A DNA stretch of 56,456 nucleotides, taken from Streptomyces clavifer. GTDB taxonomy: Bacteria > Actinomycetota > Actinomycetes > Streptomycetales > Streptomycetaceae. Numbering within the stretch: position 1 is the stretch's first letter; each line of letters opens with the position of its first letter. The position numbers and the translations under genes were made by a program. The stretch lies in contig BMWJ01000024.1 of the NCBI GenBank assembly GCA_014651175.1, positions 1 to 56,456 of the forward strand, read 5' to 3'. Below are positions 28,675 to 36,372 of this stretch, in pieces. The notes beneath the pieces are model-generated. The model searched no databases and was not told the DNA's origin. It saw nothing but the letters and a program-made list of their open reading frames with translations.

Positions 28675-29397
28675 TCAGTCCATCCGGCGCGCGCTGCCCA
28701 GCAGCCCGGACTCGGCATCGGTGGCCCGGGTCATCACGAACTGCCGGTCCCGGTCCGTGCACCACAGCGTGACGCCGTCGGCCAGGGTGGACAGCGCCTG
28801 CGTCTCGGCGGGCGGCAGATTCATGATCCGGCCGATCTGCGCCGCCTCGTCGGGTGAGACCCGCTGGACGCCGACGAGTGACGACTTGTCCATCAGGCGC
28901 GGCGCCACCGGGCTCAGGTACGGCAGCAGGGTGACGACGGACTGCCAGGGCCCTGCCACCACGCGGCCCCGCGGCGGCCGCATGCCGCAGTCACGCACGA
29001 CGACCACCGGGGACCCCGCGGAAGCGCCCTGCGGCGGTACCCGCCCCACGTCGTGCAGCGAGATGCACGGCTGACCACCGCCCGCCGCCTGCGCGAGAGC
29101 GGTCCAGGCCTGCGAACGCCCCGTCTCCACAGCGATCCGGGCTCCGGTCGCCGCCGCCCGCAGCGCCAGGACCTGCGCGGTCCACAGCCCGCCGATCAGC
29201 GTGACCTCGTACGGAGTGGGCCGGTTGATGCCCAGCACCGCGGGGCGCCCCTCCGCGTCCACGCCGATGACCGTGCCGTCGTCGCCGACGGGCAGTGCCA
29301 GTGAGGCCAGTTCGTCGAGGGAGACCGTGTGCCGGCCGCGGCGCGGACCGATCAGTCCGAAACCCAGCCTGGACCGGGCGCTCGTGGTGGCGGACAT
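28675..29397 (-). CDS. Uncharacterised type VII secretion locus protein
   Basis: I do not recognise this 240-residue protein. It has no signal peptide or membrane helix. A central segment (about 45-95: AVLGINRPTPYEVTLIGGLW then VLALRAAATGARIAVETGR) is arranged like the start of a nucleotide-binding fold but lacks a P-loop, and a later segment reads GSPVVVVRDCGMRPPRGR. The C-terminus (GVTLWCTDRDRQFVMTRAT) looks like a beta-hairpin. Its ATG at 29397 overlaps the TGA of eccE (ATGA), so it is translated with EccE and probably acts at the same machine, perhaps as a cytoplasmic EccE partner. That role is inference from context only. Confidence 0.7.
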   Translation of the reverse strand: MSATTSARSRLGFGLIGPRRGRHTVSLDELASLALPVGDDGTVIGVDAEGRPAVLGINRPTPYEVTLIGGLWTAQVLALRAAATGARIAVETGRSQAWTALAQAAGGGQPCISLHDVGRVPPQGASAGSPVVVVRDCGMRPPRGRVVAGPWQSVVTLLPYLSPVAPRLMDKSSLVGVQRVSPDEAAQIGRIMNLPPAETQALSTLADGVTLWCTDRDRQFVMTRATDAESGLLGSARRMD

Positions 29398-30740
29398 CAG
29401 CGGGTACCCCCGAGCGGCAGCGTGGCGAGCACACCGGGCAGCTGCTCGCGGTCCAGCCGCACCAGCGACGCCTTGACGCCGCGTGCGGTGCGCTCCAGTT
29501 CATGGCGGGCGGCGAGGAGTTCCTCGTCGCTCCGCCCGGTGATACGGACGTGCCCCGTGACCGAGACGGCCGAGCGGTCGCCGTGCCCCAGCGTCAGGCT
29601 GAACGTCGTGGCGAGAGCCGGGATCGACGTCAGCAGGGCGACGAGCTGCGGCATCGACGCTCCGCCGCCGCCCAGGTTCGGCCAGCGGCTCACCCAGTAG
29701 CTGGTGTGCCACCGGTCGTCACAGCGCCAGGTGCGCGAGGACTCCTCGGTGCGGCGGCCCGGCGTCTCCGCCCGGCCCGCCTGCGCCATGGCCGACGGGC
29801 TGACGCACGCCGAGGTCGCGACCGCCGAGATCAGCTCCTCCTCGGTGAGCACGGTCGCGCGGAACCCGGCTCCCGTCAGCCGGCTGGCCAGCTGGTCCGC
29901 CGCGCGTACGGCGCACTTCTGCGCCCCGTCGATCCCGCCGCCGCGCGCCGCCACCGCCTCCGGGCAGAGCTCCGGGTCCAGCTTCAGCGCGATCCAGGTG
30001 ACCCGGAGCGCGGGCGAACCCGTCTGTGCCTGCAGCGGTGCGTAGTTCCGCGCCGCCACCGACTGCGGCGGCAGGTGCGGAGCGGGAGCGGGCTGGGTGT
30101 GCTGCACGATCTGCGCCGACTCCAGCCGGATCCCGTCGACCTCCAGTACGTCCCGTACGAGCGTCAGGGGCAGTGGCCGTGCCGAGCGGTCCGGGCGGAG
30201 CGCGGTGCCGTGCGACTCGACCTGGACGACGGCCGACAGGTAGGTGCCGTCACCGATCATCCCGACCGGGCGCCGGTCGCGGTCGCTGAACGAGTAGGTG
30301 CGCAGGGCCGGTTCGCACTCCACGGCCGGGGCCAGACCCGGCTCCGTGCCCGCCGGCAGGACCAGGGAGGCGGCCCTGCGGCTGCGGGCGCGCAGCGCGA
30401 GGACGGTGCTCAGCCACTCCGGCAGCGACCGGCGGTGCCTGCGGACGACGGCGAGCAGCACCAGCACCACGGCGACCGCACCGGCGGGCACCAGGAGCAG
30501 CGGCTCGATCACCCACGCGGTCAGCAGCAGCGCGGCCGCGATCTCGACCAGTACGAGTTGTTGCAATCGGAACGAACCGATCTGTCCGGCCCGTCCGTTC
30601 AGCCGCGGAGCGGCGCCGCCGCCAGGGCCGTCGGGGGCCGTGCGCGAACCTCTGCGGGAGGCCCCCCGGCGGCCGGTCCCGGGCCCCCCGGACGGCTCCG
30701 TGTTCCCGGCCGGACGCGTCCGTGTCGCGGAAGCCATCAT
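29397..30740 (-). CDS. eccE: Type VII secretion protein EccE
   Basis: EccE is an outer-rim component of the ESX membrane complex. The 447-residue protein has a disordered Gly/Arg/Pro-rich N-terminus, two adjacent membrane helices (about 62-78 and 81-99: LVLVEIAAALLLTAWVIEPL, then VPAGAVAVVLVLLAVVRR), and a cytoplasmic domain with SRTWRCDDRWHTSYWVSRWP, the WxxxYWxxxWP pattern of EccE family proteins. The start is ATG 30740 (a second ATG follows immediately), preceded by GGGGGAA. It is divergent from eccB and coupled by ATGA to the unknown gene downstream. Confidence 0.85.
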   Translation of the reverse strand: MMASATRTRPAGNTEPSGGPGTGRRGASRRGSRTAPDGPGGGAAPRLNGRAGQIGSFRLQQLVLVEIAAALLLTAWVIEPLLLVPAGAVAVVLVLLAVVRRHRRSLPEWLSTVLALRARSRRAASLVLPAGTEPGLAPAVECEPALRTYSFSDRDRRPVGMIGDGTYLSAVVQVESHGTALRPDRSARPLPLTLVRDVLEVDGIRLESAQIVQHTQPAPAPHLPPQSVAARNYAPLQAQTGSPALRVTWIALKLDPELCPEAVAARGGGIDGAQKCAVRAADQLASRLTGAGFRATVLTEEELISAVATSACVSPSAMAQAGRAETPGRRTEESSRTWRCDDRWHTSYWVSRWPNLGGGGASMPQLVALLTSIPALATTFSLTLGHGDRSAVSVTGHVRITGRSDEELLAARHELERTARGVKASLVRLDREQLPGVLATLPLGGTR

Positions 30741-30964
30741 TCCGGCATTCCCCCGTTCATAAGGCCCCAACTCGACCCGATCGCCCCTGTCCCGCCGGGG
30801 CTTCGGCGGCTGGATCACCCTACCCGCCCCCTCGGCACGCACGATCAGCAGGCATAGTAGGGGGCCGGTCCGGCACCAGGGTCCGGCATCCGGGGTCCGG
30901 CACAGGGGACGGGGACGCGTACACCCCTGGGCCGCGCGGGGAGACACGGGAGACAGACACACTC

Positions 30965-32509
30965 ATGGCATCACGGCGGGACGAGCTCAACGCGTACACC
31001 TTCGCGAAGAAGCGCACGGTGGCCGCATTCCTCCAACCCTCGCCCACGGGTACCGAGGAGGGGGCCCCGCGCCCGCTGCGTGCCGTCGTCCCGAGCCTGA
31101 TCGTCGGCGCACTGATCATGGCGGGCTTCGGCGCCTGGGGGATGTTCAAGCCCACGGCGCCCAAGGACTGGGACAAGCCCGGCACGAAAGTGATCGTCGG
31201 CAAGAAGTCCACCACCCGTTACGTCGTACTCGCCACGGGCAAGGGCAAGGACAGGAAGACGCTGCTCCACCCCGTGCTCAACCTGGCATCGGCCCGACTG
31301 CTGCTGAACCCCCAGCAGTTCGACGTCGTCCAGGTAGCCGACGACGTCCTGGACGCGGGCAAGCCCCCGCGCGGGCCGATCCTCGGCATCCCGTACGCCC
31401 CCGACCGGCTGCCCGAGGCGAAGGACGCGGGCACGGCCAAGCGCTGGGCGGTCTGCGAGCAGCCCGGCGGCAAGGGCAACACCGTGCAGAAGGCGGCCTT
31501 CGTCTTCGCCGAACGGGACAACGGGCTGACCGAGGGCGAGCAGCAGCTCAGCGGCGGCCAGGTGCTCTACGTCCAGGGACAGGACCAGGCCCGCTACCTC
31601 GTCGACGCGAGCGGCACCAAGTACCGCATCGACGAGAGCGCGACCGACGACGGCCACCTGACCAACGCCCTCGTCGGCAGCAGGCAGCCGCAGGCGGTCA
31701 CCGACGACTGGCTGGCCACCCTGCACGATGGCAGTCCGCTCGTCTTCCCGCGGATCCCCGGCACCATCGGTGCTCCCGCGCACATCGATGGACAGCTCTC
31801 CGCCGAGGAGAACAAGATCGGCATGGTCCTGCGGACCAGGACCGGCGAGGGCACCGCCCACTACGTCGTCCTGGACGGCAAGGTCCAGCCGGTCTCCGAG
31901 TTCACCGCCTGGCTCCTGATCAGCTCCCCGCAGACCGCGCAGCTGAACCTCGTCGGCGGGGCACGCGCCGTCGGACTGCAGGACTTCGTGCCGGACGCGC
32001 AGACCTTCGCCGGCCAGCCGAGCCGCTGGCCCGCCCGCAAGGCGGAACAGGTCAACTCGGCCGGTGCCTCGGGCAGTCGGGACACCGTGTGCAGCGTGCT
32101 GCGCAAGACCGACGACAAGGGCCGGACGACGCTGTCCACCTGGGCGGGCACCGCCTATCCGGCGGTGATCAACGCCGGGGGCACCAGCACCTACGTCACG
32201 CCCGGCAGCGGACTGCTCTACACCCAGGTGCAGGGCCGGCAGACGAGCCCCGACGGTTCGCTCTTCCTGGTGACCGACACCGGGCTGCGGTACGCGGTCC
32301 AGGCGAACGGCGACAGCGACGCGGAGCGCTCCGACATCGGCGCCGGGGACCAGCAGACCCAGGGCGGCAGGCCCGAGGCCAGCCAGGCGCAGATCCGGCT
32401 CGGCTACGAGAAGGTGACCCCCGCGCTCGTACCCATCGCCTGGTCGGACTTCCTGGCCAAGGGCCCCCGGCTCGACACCAACAGCGCGCGCCAGCCCCAG
32501 GGCTCGTGA
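30965..32509 (+). CDS. eccB: Type VII secretion protein EccB
   Basis: EccB is the ESX core component whose large domain lies outside the membrane. The 514-residue protein begins MASRRDELNAYTFAKKRTVA, the classic EccB start, has one membrane helix (about 41-60) and a long extracytoplasmic region with repeated segments. Two of the expected Cys residues are visible (WAVCEQPGGKG and DTVCSVLRK), likely forming the family disulfide. The C-terminus has LGYEKVTPALVPIAWSDFL. The ATG at 30965 matches the family; GGGAGA lies about 12 nt upstream. It is followed after 46 bp by the mycosin gene. Confidence 0.93.
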   Translation: MASRRDELNAYTFAKKRTVAAFLQPSPTGTEEGAPRPLRAVVPSLIVGALIMAGFGAWGMFKPTAPKDWDKPGTKVIVGKKSTTRYVVLATGKGKDRKTLLHPVLNLASARLLLNPQQFDVVQVADDVLDAGKPPRGPILGIPYAPDRLPEAKDAGTAKRWAVCEQPGGKGNTVQKAAFVFAERDNGLTEGEQQLSGGQVLYVQGQDQARYLVDASGTKYRIDESATDDGHLTNALVGSRQPQAVTDDWLATLHDGSPLVFPRIPGTIGAPAHIDGQLSAEENKIGMVLRTRTGEGTAHYVVLDGKVQPVSEFTAWLLISSPQTAQLNLVGGARAVGLQDFVPDAQTFAGQPSRWPARKAEQVNSAGASGSRDTVCSVLRKTDDKGRTTLSTWAGTAYPAVINAGGTSTYVTPGSGLLYTQVQGRQTSPDGSLFLVTDTGLRYAVQANGDSDAERSDIGAGDQQTQGGRPEASQAQIRLGYEKVTPALVPIAWSDFLAKGPRLDTNSARQPQGS

Positions 32510-32555
32510 CGGCGCGGGCATCCGGACGAACGCGGGACCCGGGGGAGAGGAACAG

Positions 32556-33785
32556 ATGTTGTACCGGAAGACGGCCGCGGTGACGGCGGCCACCGCCGCA
32601 CTGGCGGCACTGGCGGCACCGCACACCGCGTACGCAGCCGACGGGCCGCGGGACACCGCCCGGCCGGCCCTCGACGGCAGCGGCGAGTGCACCTTCCCGA
32701 TGAAGGAGCAGTTCGCGGGCCGGCCCTGGCCGCTGCAGCGCGTCCTGCTCGACGAACTCTGGCAGGACACCAAGGGCAAGGGCGTGAAGGTCGCGGTCAT
32801 CGACACCGGCGTCGACATCGCCAATCCGCAGCTCACCGGGGCCGTCGACACCTCCGCCGGCCGCAACCTCCTCAAGGGCGGCAGGAGCGACGGCACCACC
32901 GACGAGGTCGGCCACGGCACCAAGGTCGCCGGCATCATCGCGGCCCGTCCCCGCAAGGGAACGGGATTCGTCGGGCTCGCCCCCGAGGCCACGATCATCC
33001 CGATCCGGCAGAACGACGAGAAGAACAGCGGCAAGGACACCACCATGGCCACCGCGATCGACCACGCGATCGCCGAGGGGGCCGGGGTCATCAACATCTC
33101 CCAGGACACCACCAAACCGCTCGGCGAGGACTCCGCGCTGGGCAGGGCCGTGGCCAGGGCGCTCGCCAAGGACATCGTCGTCGTCGCCTCCGCCGGCAAC
33201 GACGGCATGGACGGCACGTTCAAGAAGACATACCCGGCGGCCTTCCCCGGAGTCCTCGCCGTCGCCTCCTCGGACCGCAACAACGAACGGGCGGCCTTCT
33301 CCCAGGCCGGAGAGTTCGTGGGCGTGGCCGCCCCGGGCGTCGACATCGTCTCGACCGTCCCGGGCGACGGCCAGTGCACCGACAACGGGACCAGCTTCTC
33401 CGCTCCGTACGTCGCAGGTGTCGCTGCCCTCCTCGTCGCCAAGTACCCCGACTGGAAGGCCTCGGAGATCGTCGCCCGTATCGAGCAGACCGCCGAGCGC
33501 TCCGTCAACGGCCACGACGCCTTCGTCGGCTGGGGCGTCGTCGACCCGGTACGCGCACTCGCCGGGGACGAGGACGACGTCCCCCTGGCGGCCGCGCGCC
33601 CCGACCCGGCACCGCCCAGGGCGCCGGCTCCGGAGCCCGCGCACCTGGCGATGTACGAGACCTCGCAGGAACGCACCGAGCGGTACGCCACCTACGCCCT
33701 CGCCCTGGCGGCCGTCCTGGTCTGCGTCGTGGCGGGCACCGCGACGGTCGTCCGTGACGTCCGGCGACGGCGCGAAGTGCGCTGA
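32556..33785 (+). CDS. mycP: Mycosin (type VII secretion-associated subtilisin-like protease)
   Basis: MycP is a membrane-anchored serine protease that stabilises the ESX complex and processes substrates. The 409-residue protein has a signal peptide (cleavage probably after AYA, residue 27). The S8 catalytic triad is complete: Asp83 in AVIDTGVD, His120 in GHGTKVAG and Ser280 in GTSFSAP, with oxyanion Asn215 in SAGND. It ends with a Pro/Ala linker, a membrane helix (about 380-400) and a basic tail. GAGGAA precedes ATG 32556. The intact triad indicates an active protease. Confidence 0.95.
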   Translation: MLYRKTAAVTAATAALAALAAPHTAYAADGPRDTARPALDGSGECTFPMKEQFAGRPWPLQRVLLDELWQDTKGKGVKVAVIDTGVDIANPQLTGAVDTSAGRNLLKGGRSDGTTDEVGHGTKVAGIIAARPRKGTGFVGLAPEATIIPIRQNDEKNSGKDTTMATAIDHAIAEGAGVINISQDTTKPLGEDSALGRAVARALAKDIVVVASAGNDGMDGTFKKTYPAAFPGVLAVASSDRNNERAAFSQAGEFVGVAAPGVDIVSTVPGDGQCTDNGTSFSAPYVAGVAALLVAKYPDWKASEIVARIEQTAERSVNGHDAFVGWGVVDPVRALAGDEDDVPLAAARPDPAPPRAPAPEPAHLAMYETSQERTERYATYALALAAVLVCVVAGTATVVRDVRRRREVR

Positions 33786-33827
33786 CGGTGTCCGACGGTG
33801 AGGTGCGTTACTCGCCGCGGAGCCCGG

Positions 33828-33856
33828 TTGGGCGGCGATGACGAAGTGGCTAGGGT
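33828..33856 (+). promoter_or_regulatory. Promoter of the esx genes
   Basis: -35 TTGGGC (33828-33833) and -10 TAGGGT (33851-33856) are 17 nt apart, 43 nt after the mycP stop. Transcription would start near 33863, giving a leader of about 150 nt before the first WXG100 gene. That leader contains a 14-bp palindrome (33914-33927), a 9-bp hairpin (33959-33981) and a 39-codon ORF. Confidence 0.6.
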
Positions 33857-33893
33857 GGTAGCAGACTTCACGTGTGTGACGGGGGAACGAGAA

Positions 33894-34013
33894 GTGGACG
33901 AGCTCGATCACGGGGTGTGCGCACACCGCCGGACGCTTCTTGGAACCCGTACTGAGCCCCTGTCCGCGACCTGCGGACAGGCCCGGGAACTGAGAGATAG
34001 GACTTCCGGATGA
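33894..34013 (+). CDS. Candidate 39-residue leader peptide coupled to the first esx gene
   Basis: The frame runs from GTG 33894, with GGGGGAA 6 nt upstream, to a TGA at 34011-34013 that overlaps the ATG of the WXG100 gene (ATGA). The start lies about 30 nt after the predicted transcription start. The peptide begins MDELDHGVCAHRRTLL, contains two Cys, and is Arg-rich with no signal or membrane segment. It could act as a translational leader that couples or tunes Esx synthesis, or encode a small protein. The same frame is open upstream of the promoter but without a ribosome-binding site. I have no homology evidence, so existence rests on the signals only. Confidence 0.45.
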   Translation: MDELDHGVCAHRRTLLGTRTEPLSATCGQARELRDRTSG

Positions 34014-34360
34014 GCAACACCGGTTCCGGTTTCGGACTTGCCGACGATCCGATCGTCCAGGCGAAGAACAAGGTCATCGAGACCGCCGAGGCGGTCTCCA
34101 AGCAGTCCCGCGAACTCGCCGACATCCTCGCCACCGTCAGCGCGGGCTGGACGGGTGTCGGCGCCGGCGGGTTCACCTCCGCACAGATCGCGATCAACGA
34201 GGACCACGACGAGATCCGCCGCCTGCTGCAGGTGCTCCTCAACGGTGTGAGCCAGACGAAGAACCTCAGCAACGCCAACGACGACGAGGTCCGTGCGGCC
34301 TTCGCCGCCGTGAAGGAATCGGCGTCCTCGGGCAACACGTCCGGGCTCAACAACTACTGA
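34010..34360 (+). CDS. WXG100 (Esx) family protein, first of the pair
   Basis: The 116-residue protein is a helical hairpin of the WXG100 family with the turn motif W47-T-G (SAGWTGVGAGGFTSAQ). It is somewhat longer than the classic 100 residues and ends in a Ser/Gly/Asn-rich tail without a visible YxxxD/E signal. Such proteins are secreted through the type VII channel as a heterodimer with the partner encoded 55 bp downstream. The ATG at 34010 has AGG 7 nt upstream and overlaps the end of the leader ORF. By position it would be called EsxB, but the secretion motif is in the partner, so I leave the letter open. Confidence 0.92.
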   Translation: MSNTGSGFGLADDPIVQAKNKVIETAEAVSKQSRELADILATVSAGWTGVGAGGFTSAQIAINEDHDEIRRLLQVLLNGVSQTKNLSNANDDEVRAAFAAVKESASSGNTSGLNNY

Positions 34361-34415
34361 GCGGACCGCCCCACCCACGCACACGCCGCACGCCTGATCA
34401 CGGAGGAGCAGACAG

Positions 34416-34721
34416 ATGGCCGGAGATCCGAACACCCGGGTCAAGTACGAGAGCGTCCAGGAGATGGCGAACCGCATCCGTGTGGTCTCGCGCAACATCA
34501 TCAAGGACCTCGAGGAGATGGACGCCGCCCTCAAGGTCGTCACCGACACCTGGGACGGTGACGCCCACGCCGGGTACGTCGTCCTCCAGGGGAAGTACAA
34601 GGGCAAGGCCGACCACATGAAGAACCGTCTCGAGCAGACGGCGAAGATCATCGAGAACGGCAAGGACAGCTACCGCTCCACGGACATCAAGGCCTCGCGC
34701 CTGTTCGACGAGGCGTACTGA
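34416..34721 (+). CDS. WXG100 (Esx) family protein, second of the pair
   Basis: The 101-residue protein has the WXG turn at W46-D-G (TDTWDGDAHAGY) between two long amphipathic helices, and a C-terminal YRSTD (86-90) matching the YxxxD/E secretion signal of type VII substrates. It should form the secreted dimer with the upstream WXG100 protein. GGAGGAG lies before the ATG at 34416. It is followed by a strong bidirectional terminator facing the BldB-like gene. Confidence 0.93.
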   Translation: MAGDPNTRVKYESVQEMANRIRVVSRNIIKDLEEMDAALKVVTDTWDGDAHAGYVVLQGKYKGKADHMKNRLEQTAKIIENGKDSYRSTDIKASRLFDEAY

Positions 34722-34726
34722 CCGAC

Positions 34727-34780
34727 GGACGCACGGAAGAGGGGCACGCCCACCGGGCCGTGCCCCTCTTCCGTGCGTCC
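34727..34780. terminator. Bidirectional terminator between esx and the BldB-like gene
   Basis: A perfect 22-bp stem (34727-34748 with 34759-34780) with a 10-nt loop lies 5 nt after the esx stop and 17 nt beyond the end of the convergent DUF397 gene. It serves both directions. Confidence 0.9.
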
Positions 34781-34797
34781 ACGCAGGCGAAGGCCGC

Positions 34798-35031
34798 CTA
34801 CTTCAGGTCGAACTCGCCGTCCCGCGCGCCCAGGACGAAGGCCCGCCACTCGGCCTCCGTGTAGCGCAGCACGGTCTCCGGATCCAGGGAGGACCGCATC
34901 GCGACGGCCCCGCCCGGCAGGTGGGCGATCTCGACCCGCTCCTCGGCCTCCTCGGTACCGGGGGCGCTCAGCCACTCCACCCCCGAGATGTCGAGTGCGT
35001 ACAGCTCGTCCTTCTCCTGCTGAGTGCCCAT
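34798..35031 (-). CDS. bldB: DUF397 family protein, probable BldB developmental regulator
   Basis: The 77-residue protein is a DUF397 member: VEWLSAPGTEEAEERVEIAH, GGAVAMRSSLDPETVLRYTE and EWRAFVLGARDGEFDL match the family pattern. In S. coelicolor the DUF397 gene bldB, needed for aerial mycelium formation, lies next to the ESX genes as far as I recall, so position supports this name. Its biochemical activity is not known. I chose ATG 35031 because AAAGG lies 7 nt upstream; an upstream in-frame ATG at 35127 overlaps the promoter -35. There is no helix-turn-helix partner gene, unlike many DUF397 loci. A good promoter lies at 35099-35127. Confidence 0.7.
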   Translation of the reverse strand: MGTQQEKDELYALDISGVEWLSAPGTEEAEERVEIAHLPGGAVAMRSSLDPETVLRYTEAEWRAFVLGARDGEFDLK

Positions 35032-35352
35032 CAGACGCCTTTCTCTCCGGCGGCGAAGCGCCCACCACCGGGTATTCGTGCTTACGGCCTGACTGCTGAT
35101 TATCCCTGCTCCTGCGCGCGGGGTCACCGGAACCGGACGATCGCCGACTCCGCCCGCGCGGCGGCCGTCGCATCAGCCGCAGAGGTCCTCGAGCGCTCGC
35201 CGGCAGGCGGTCCGAGCACTGCTCCGGCAGCGTTGTGCCTCTTCATCTCCGATCGCGCAGAGGTCATGGGCGTACCCCGCGTCGCCCCGCCGGGGGGCGG
35301 CGCAGCCGTACCGAGTGTGCGCCAGGAGTGGGCCTCAGGGATCACCACCGGA
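35032..35352. other. Gap between the BldB-like gene and the membrane-anchored protein gene
   Basis: Besides the promoter at 35099-35127, this 321-bp stretch holds a leftward open frame (ATG near 35267, about 47 codons) with no ribosome-binding site or recognisable protein. The region 35283-35302 is G/C-rich and self-complementary (GCCCCGCC..GGGGGGCGG) and may terminate the leftward accessory operon. I see no convincing gene. Confidence 0.5.
35099..35127 (-). promoter_or_regulatory. Promoter of the BldB-like gene
   Basis: On the minus strand, -35 GTGACC (35122-35127) and -10 GATAAT (35099-35104) are 17 nt apart, about 68 nt before the ATG. The -10 is the closest to TATAAT in the window. Confidence 0.55.
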
Positions 35353-36369
35353 TCACGGCGTCGTGGTGGAGCAGCCGTGGCTCTTGCCGACGGAGGTGAC
35401 GAAGTCGGCGAAAACCGCCTTGGCCGGAGGGGTGCCGGGGGATTCCAGGGAGGCTGTGTAGGCGGGGCCGAGCTCCATCGAGAAGTACGTGGGTGTGCCC
35501 GAGCAGTCGGCCACCACATGCCGTTGGTCGAAGCCCGAGACGCGCAGGCCCGCGAGGCCCGGCTGTTCCCCGAAACCGGGGGAGGAGGCGATGGCTTCCA
35601 GCACTCGCGGTTCCTGCGTCACGACGAAGGTGGCGTGCCCGCTCACTTCGCAGGCCCAGACGGGGCCGTTCCGCTCCTGGACCGTCTGGTGTGCCGTTTC
35701 CCTTTCTGCGGCCGATCCGGGGAAGGCCAGGCCCTTGATGCCGCACACCGCGTCGTCCGGGACCGTCCGGGGGGCCGGGGCGGCCTGGAGTGCGCCGGGC
35801 ACGGTGAGCGGCCGGTCGGTCGCGCACCCCGCCCGTTGTGCGGCCCTGTTCGCCACGTCGGTCAGCAGCCGGGCCAGTGCGGTGGGGTCGGAGCCCTGGG
35901 GCGCGTAGCCCTCGATGATGCGCGGGGCCGTATCCGCGCAGTCGGCCGGCAGGAGTACCCAGCCGTGGTCCTTGCCCACTCCGCCGGTCGCCGGTCCGGA
36001 GAAGAAGGACGCCGTGGCAGGACTGGGCCAGCGGCCGTCGGTGAAAGCGAAGTCACCCCGCTCGTGGGTCCCCGAGATCCTGATATGCCCCGCTCCGGCC
36101 CCGGACGGGAAGGACGGGGCCTCGACGGTGCAGGAGAACTCCAGCTCGTCGCCCGGCCGGGCATCCAGGCCGTTCCCGTCGGAGATACGGCCGCCCCCGG
36201 ACAGCACGGAGTCGGCCCGCGCGGTGGACACGAGGCCCCCGCACACCTCGTCCGCGGCGGCGAGGTTGGTGTTCAGCCACACGTGGACGGCCGCGAGCAC
36301 GACACCGAGTGCCAGTACCGGAGCGATCCACTTCCACCGGAGTGCCCGGTGACCCTTGCCCTGTGTCAT
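35353..36369 (-). CDS. Membrane-anchored extracytoplasmic protein of the ESX locus
   Basis: I do not recognise this 338-residue protein. It has a basic N-terminus, one membrane helix (about 14-33: WIAPVLALGVVLAAVHVWL) and a large outside domain with about eight Cys (VCGGLV, FSCTVEA, ADCADTAP, AGCATDR, AVCGIKG, WACEVSG, ADCSGTP, GCSTTTP), suggesting several disulfides. Its layout is a weakly repeated pair of beta-rich halves. It starts 3 nt after the stop of the large WXG100-like gene, so it is co-expressed with it and may act at the outer face of the secretion system. Confidence 0.75.
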   Translation of the reverse strand: MTQGKGHRALRWKWIAPVLALGVVLAAVHVWLNTNLAAADEVCGGLVSTARADSVLSGGGRISDGNGLDARPGDELEFSCTVEAPSFPSGAGAGHIRISGTHERGDFAFTDGRWPSPATASFFSGPATGGVGKDHGWVLLPADCADTAPRIIEGYAPQGSDPTALARLLTDVANRAAQRAGCATDRPLTVPGALQAAPAPRTVPDDAVCGIKGLAFPGSAAERETAHQTVQERNGPVWACEVSGHATFVVTQEPRVLEAIASSPGFGEQPGLAGLRVSGFDQRHVVADCSGTPTYFSMELGPAYTASLESPGTPPAKAVFADFVTSVGKSHGCSTTTP

Positions 36370-36372
36370 GTC

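Noticed and set aside
35124-35519. Leftward open frame of 131 codons between the BldB-like and membrane-protein genes
   Set aside because: Its first half overlaps the 3' end of the membrane-protein gene, it lacks a ribosome-binding site, and its end overlaps the BldB-like promoter.
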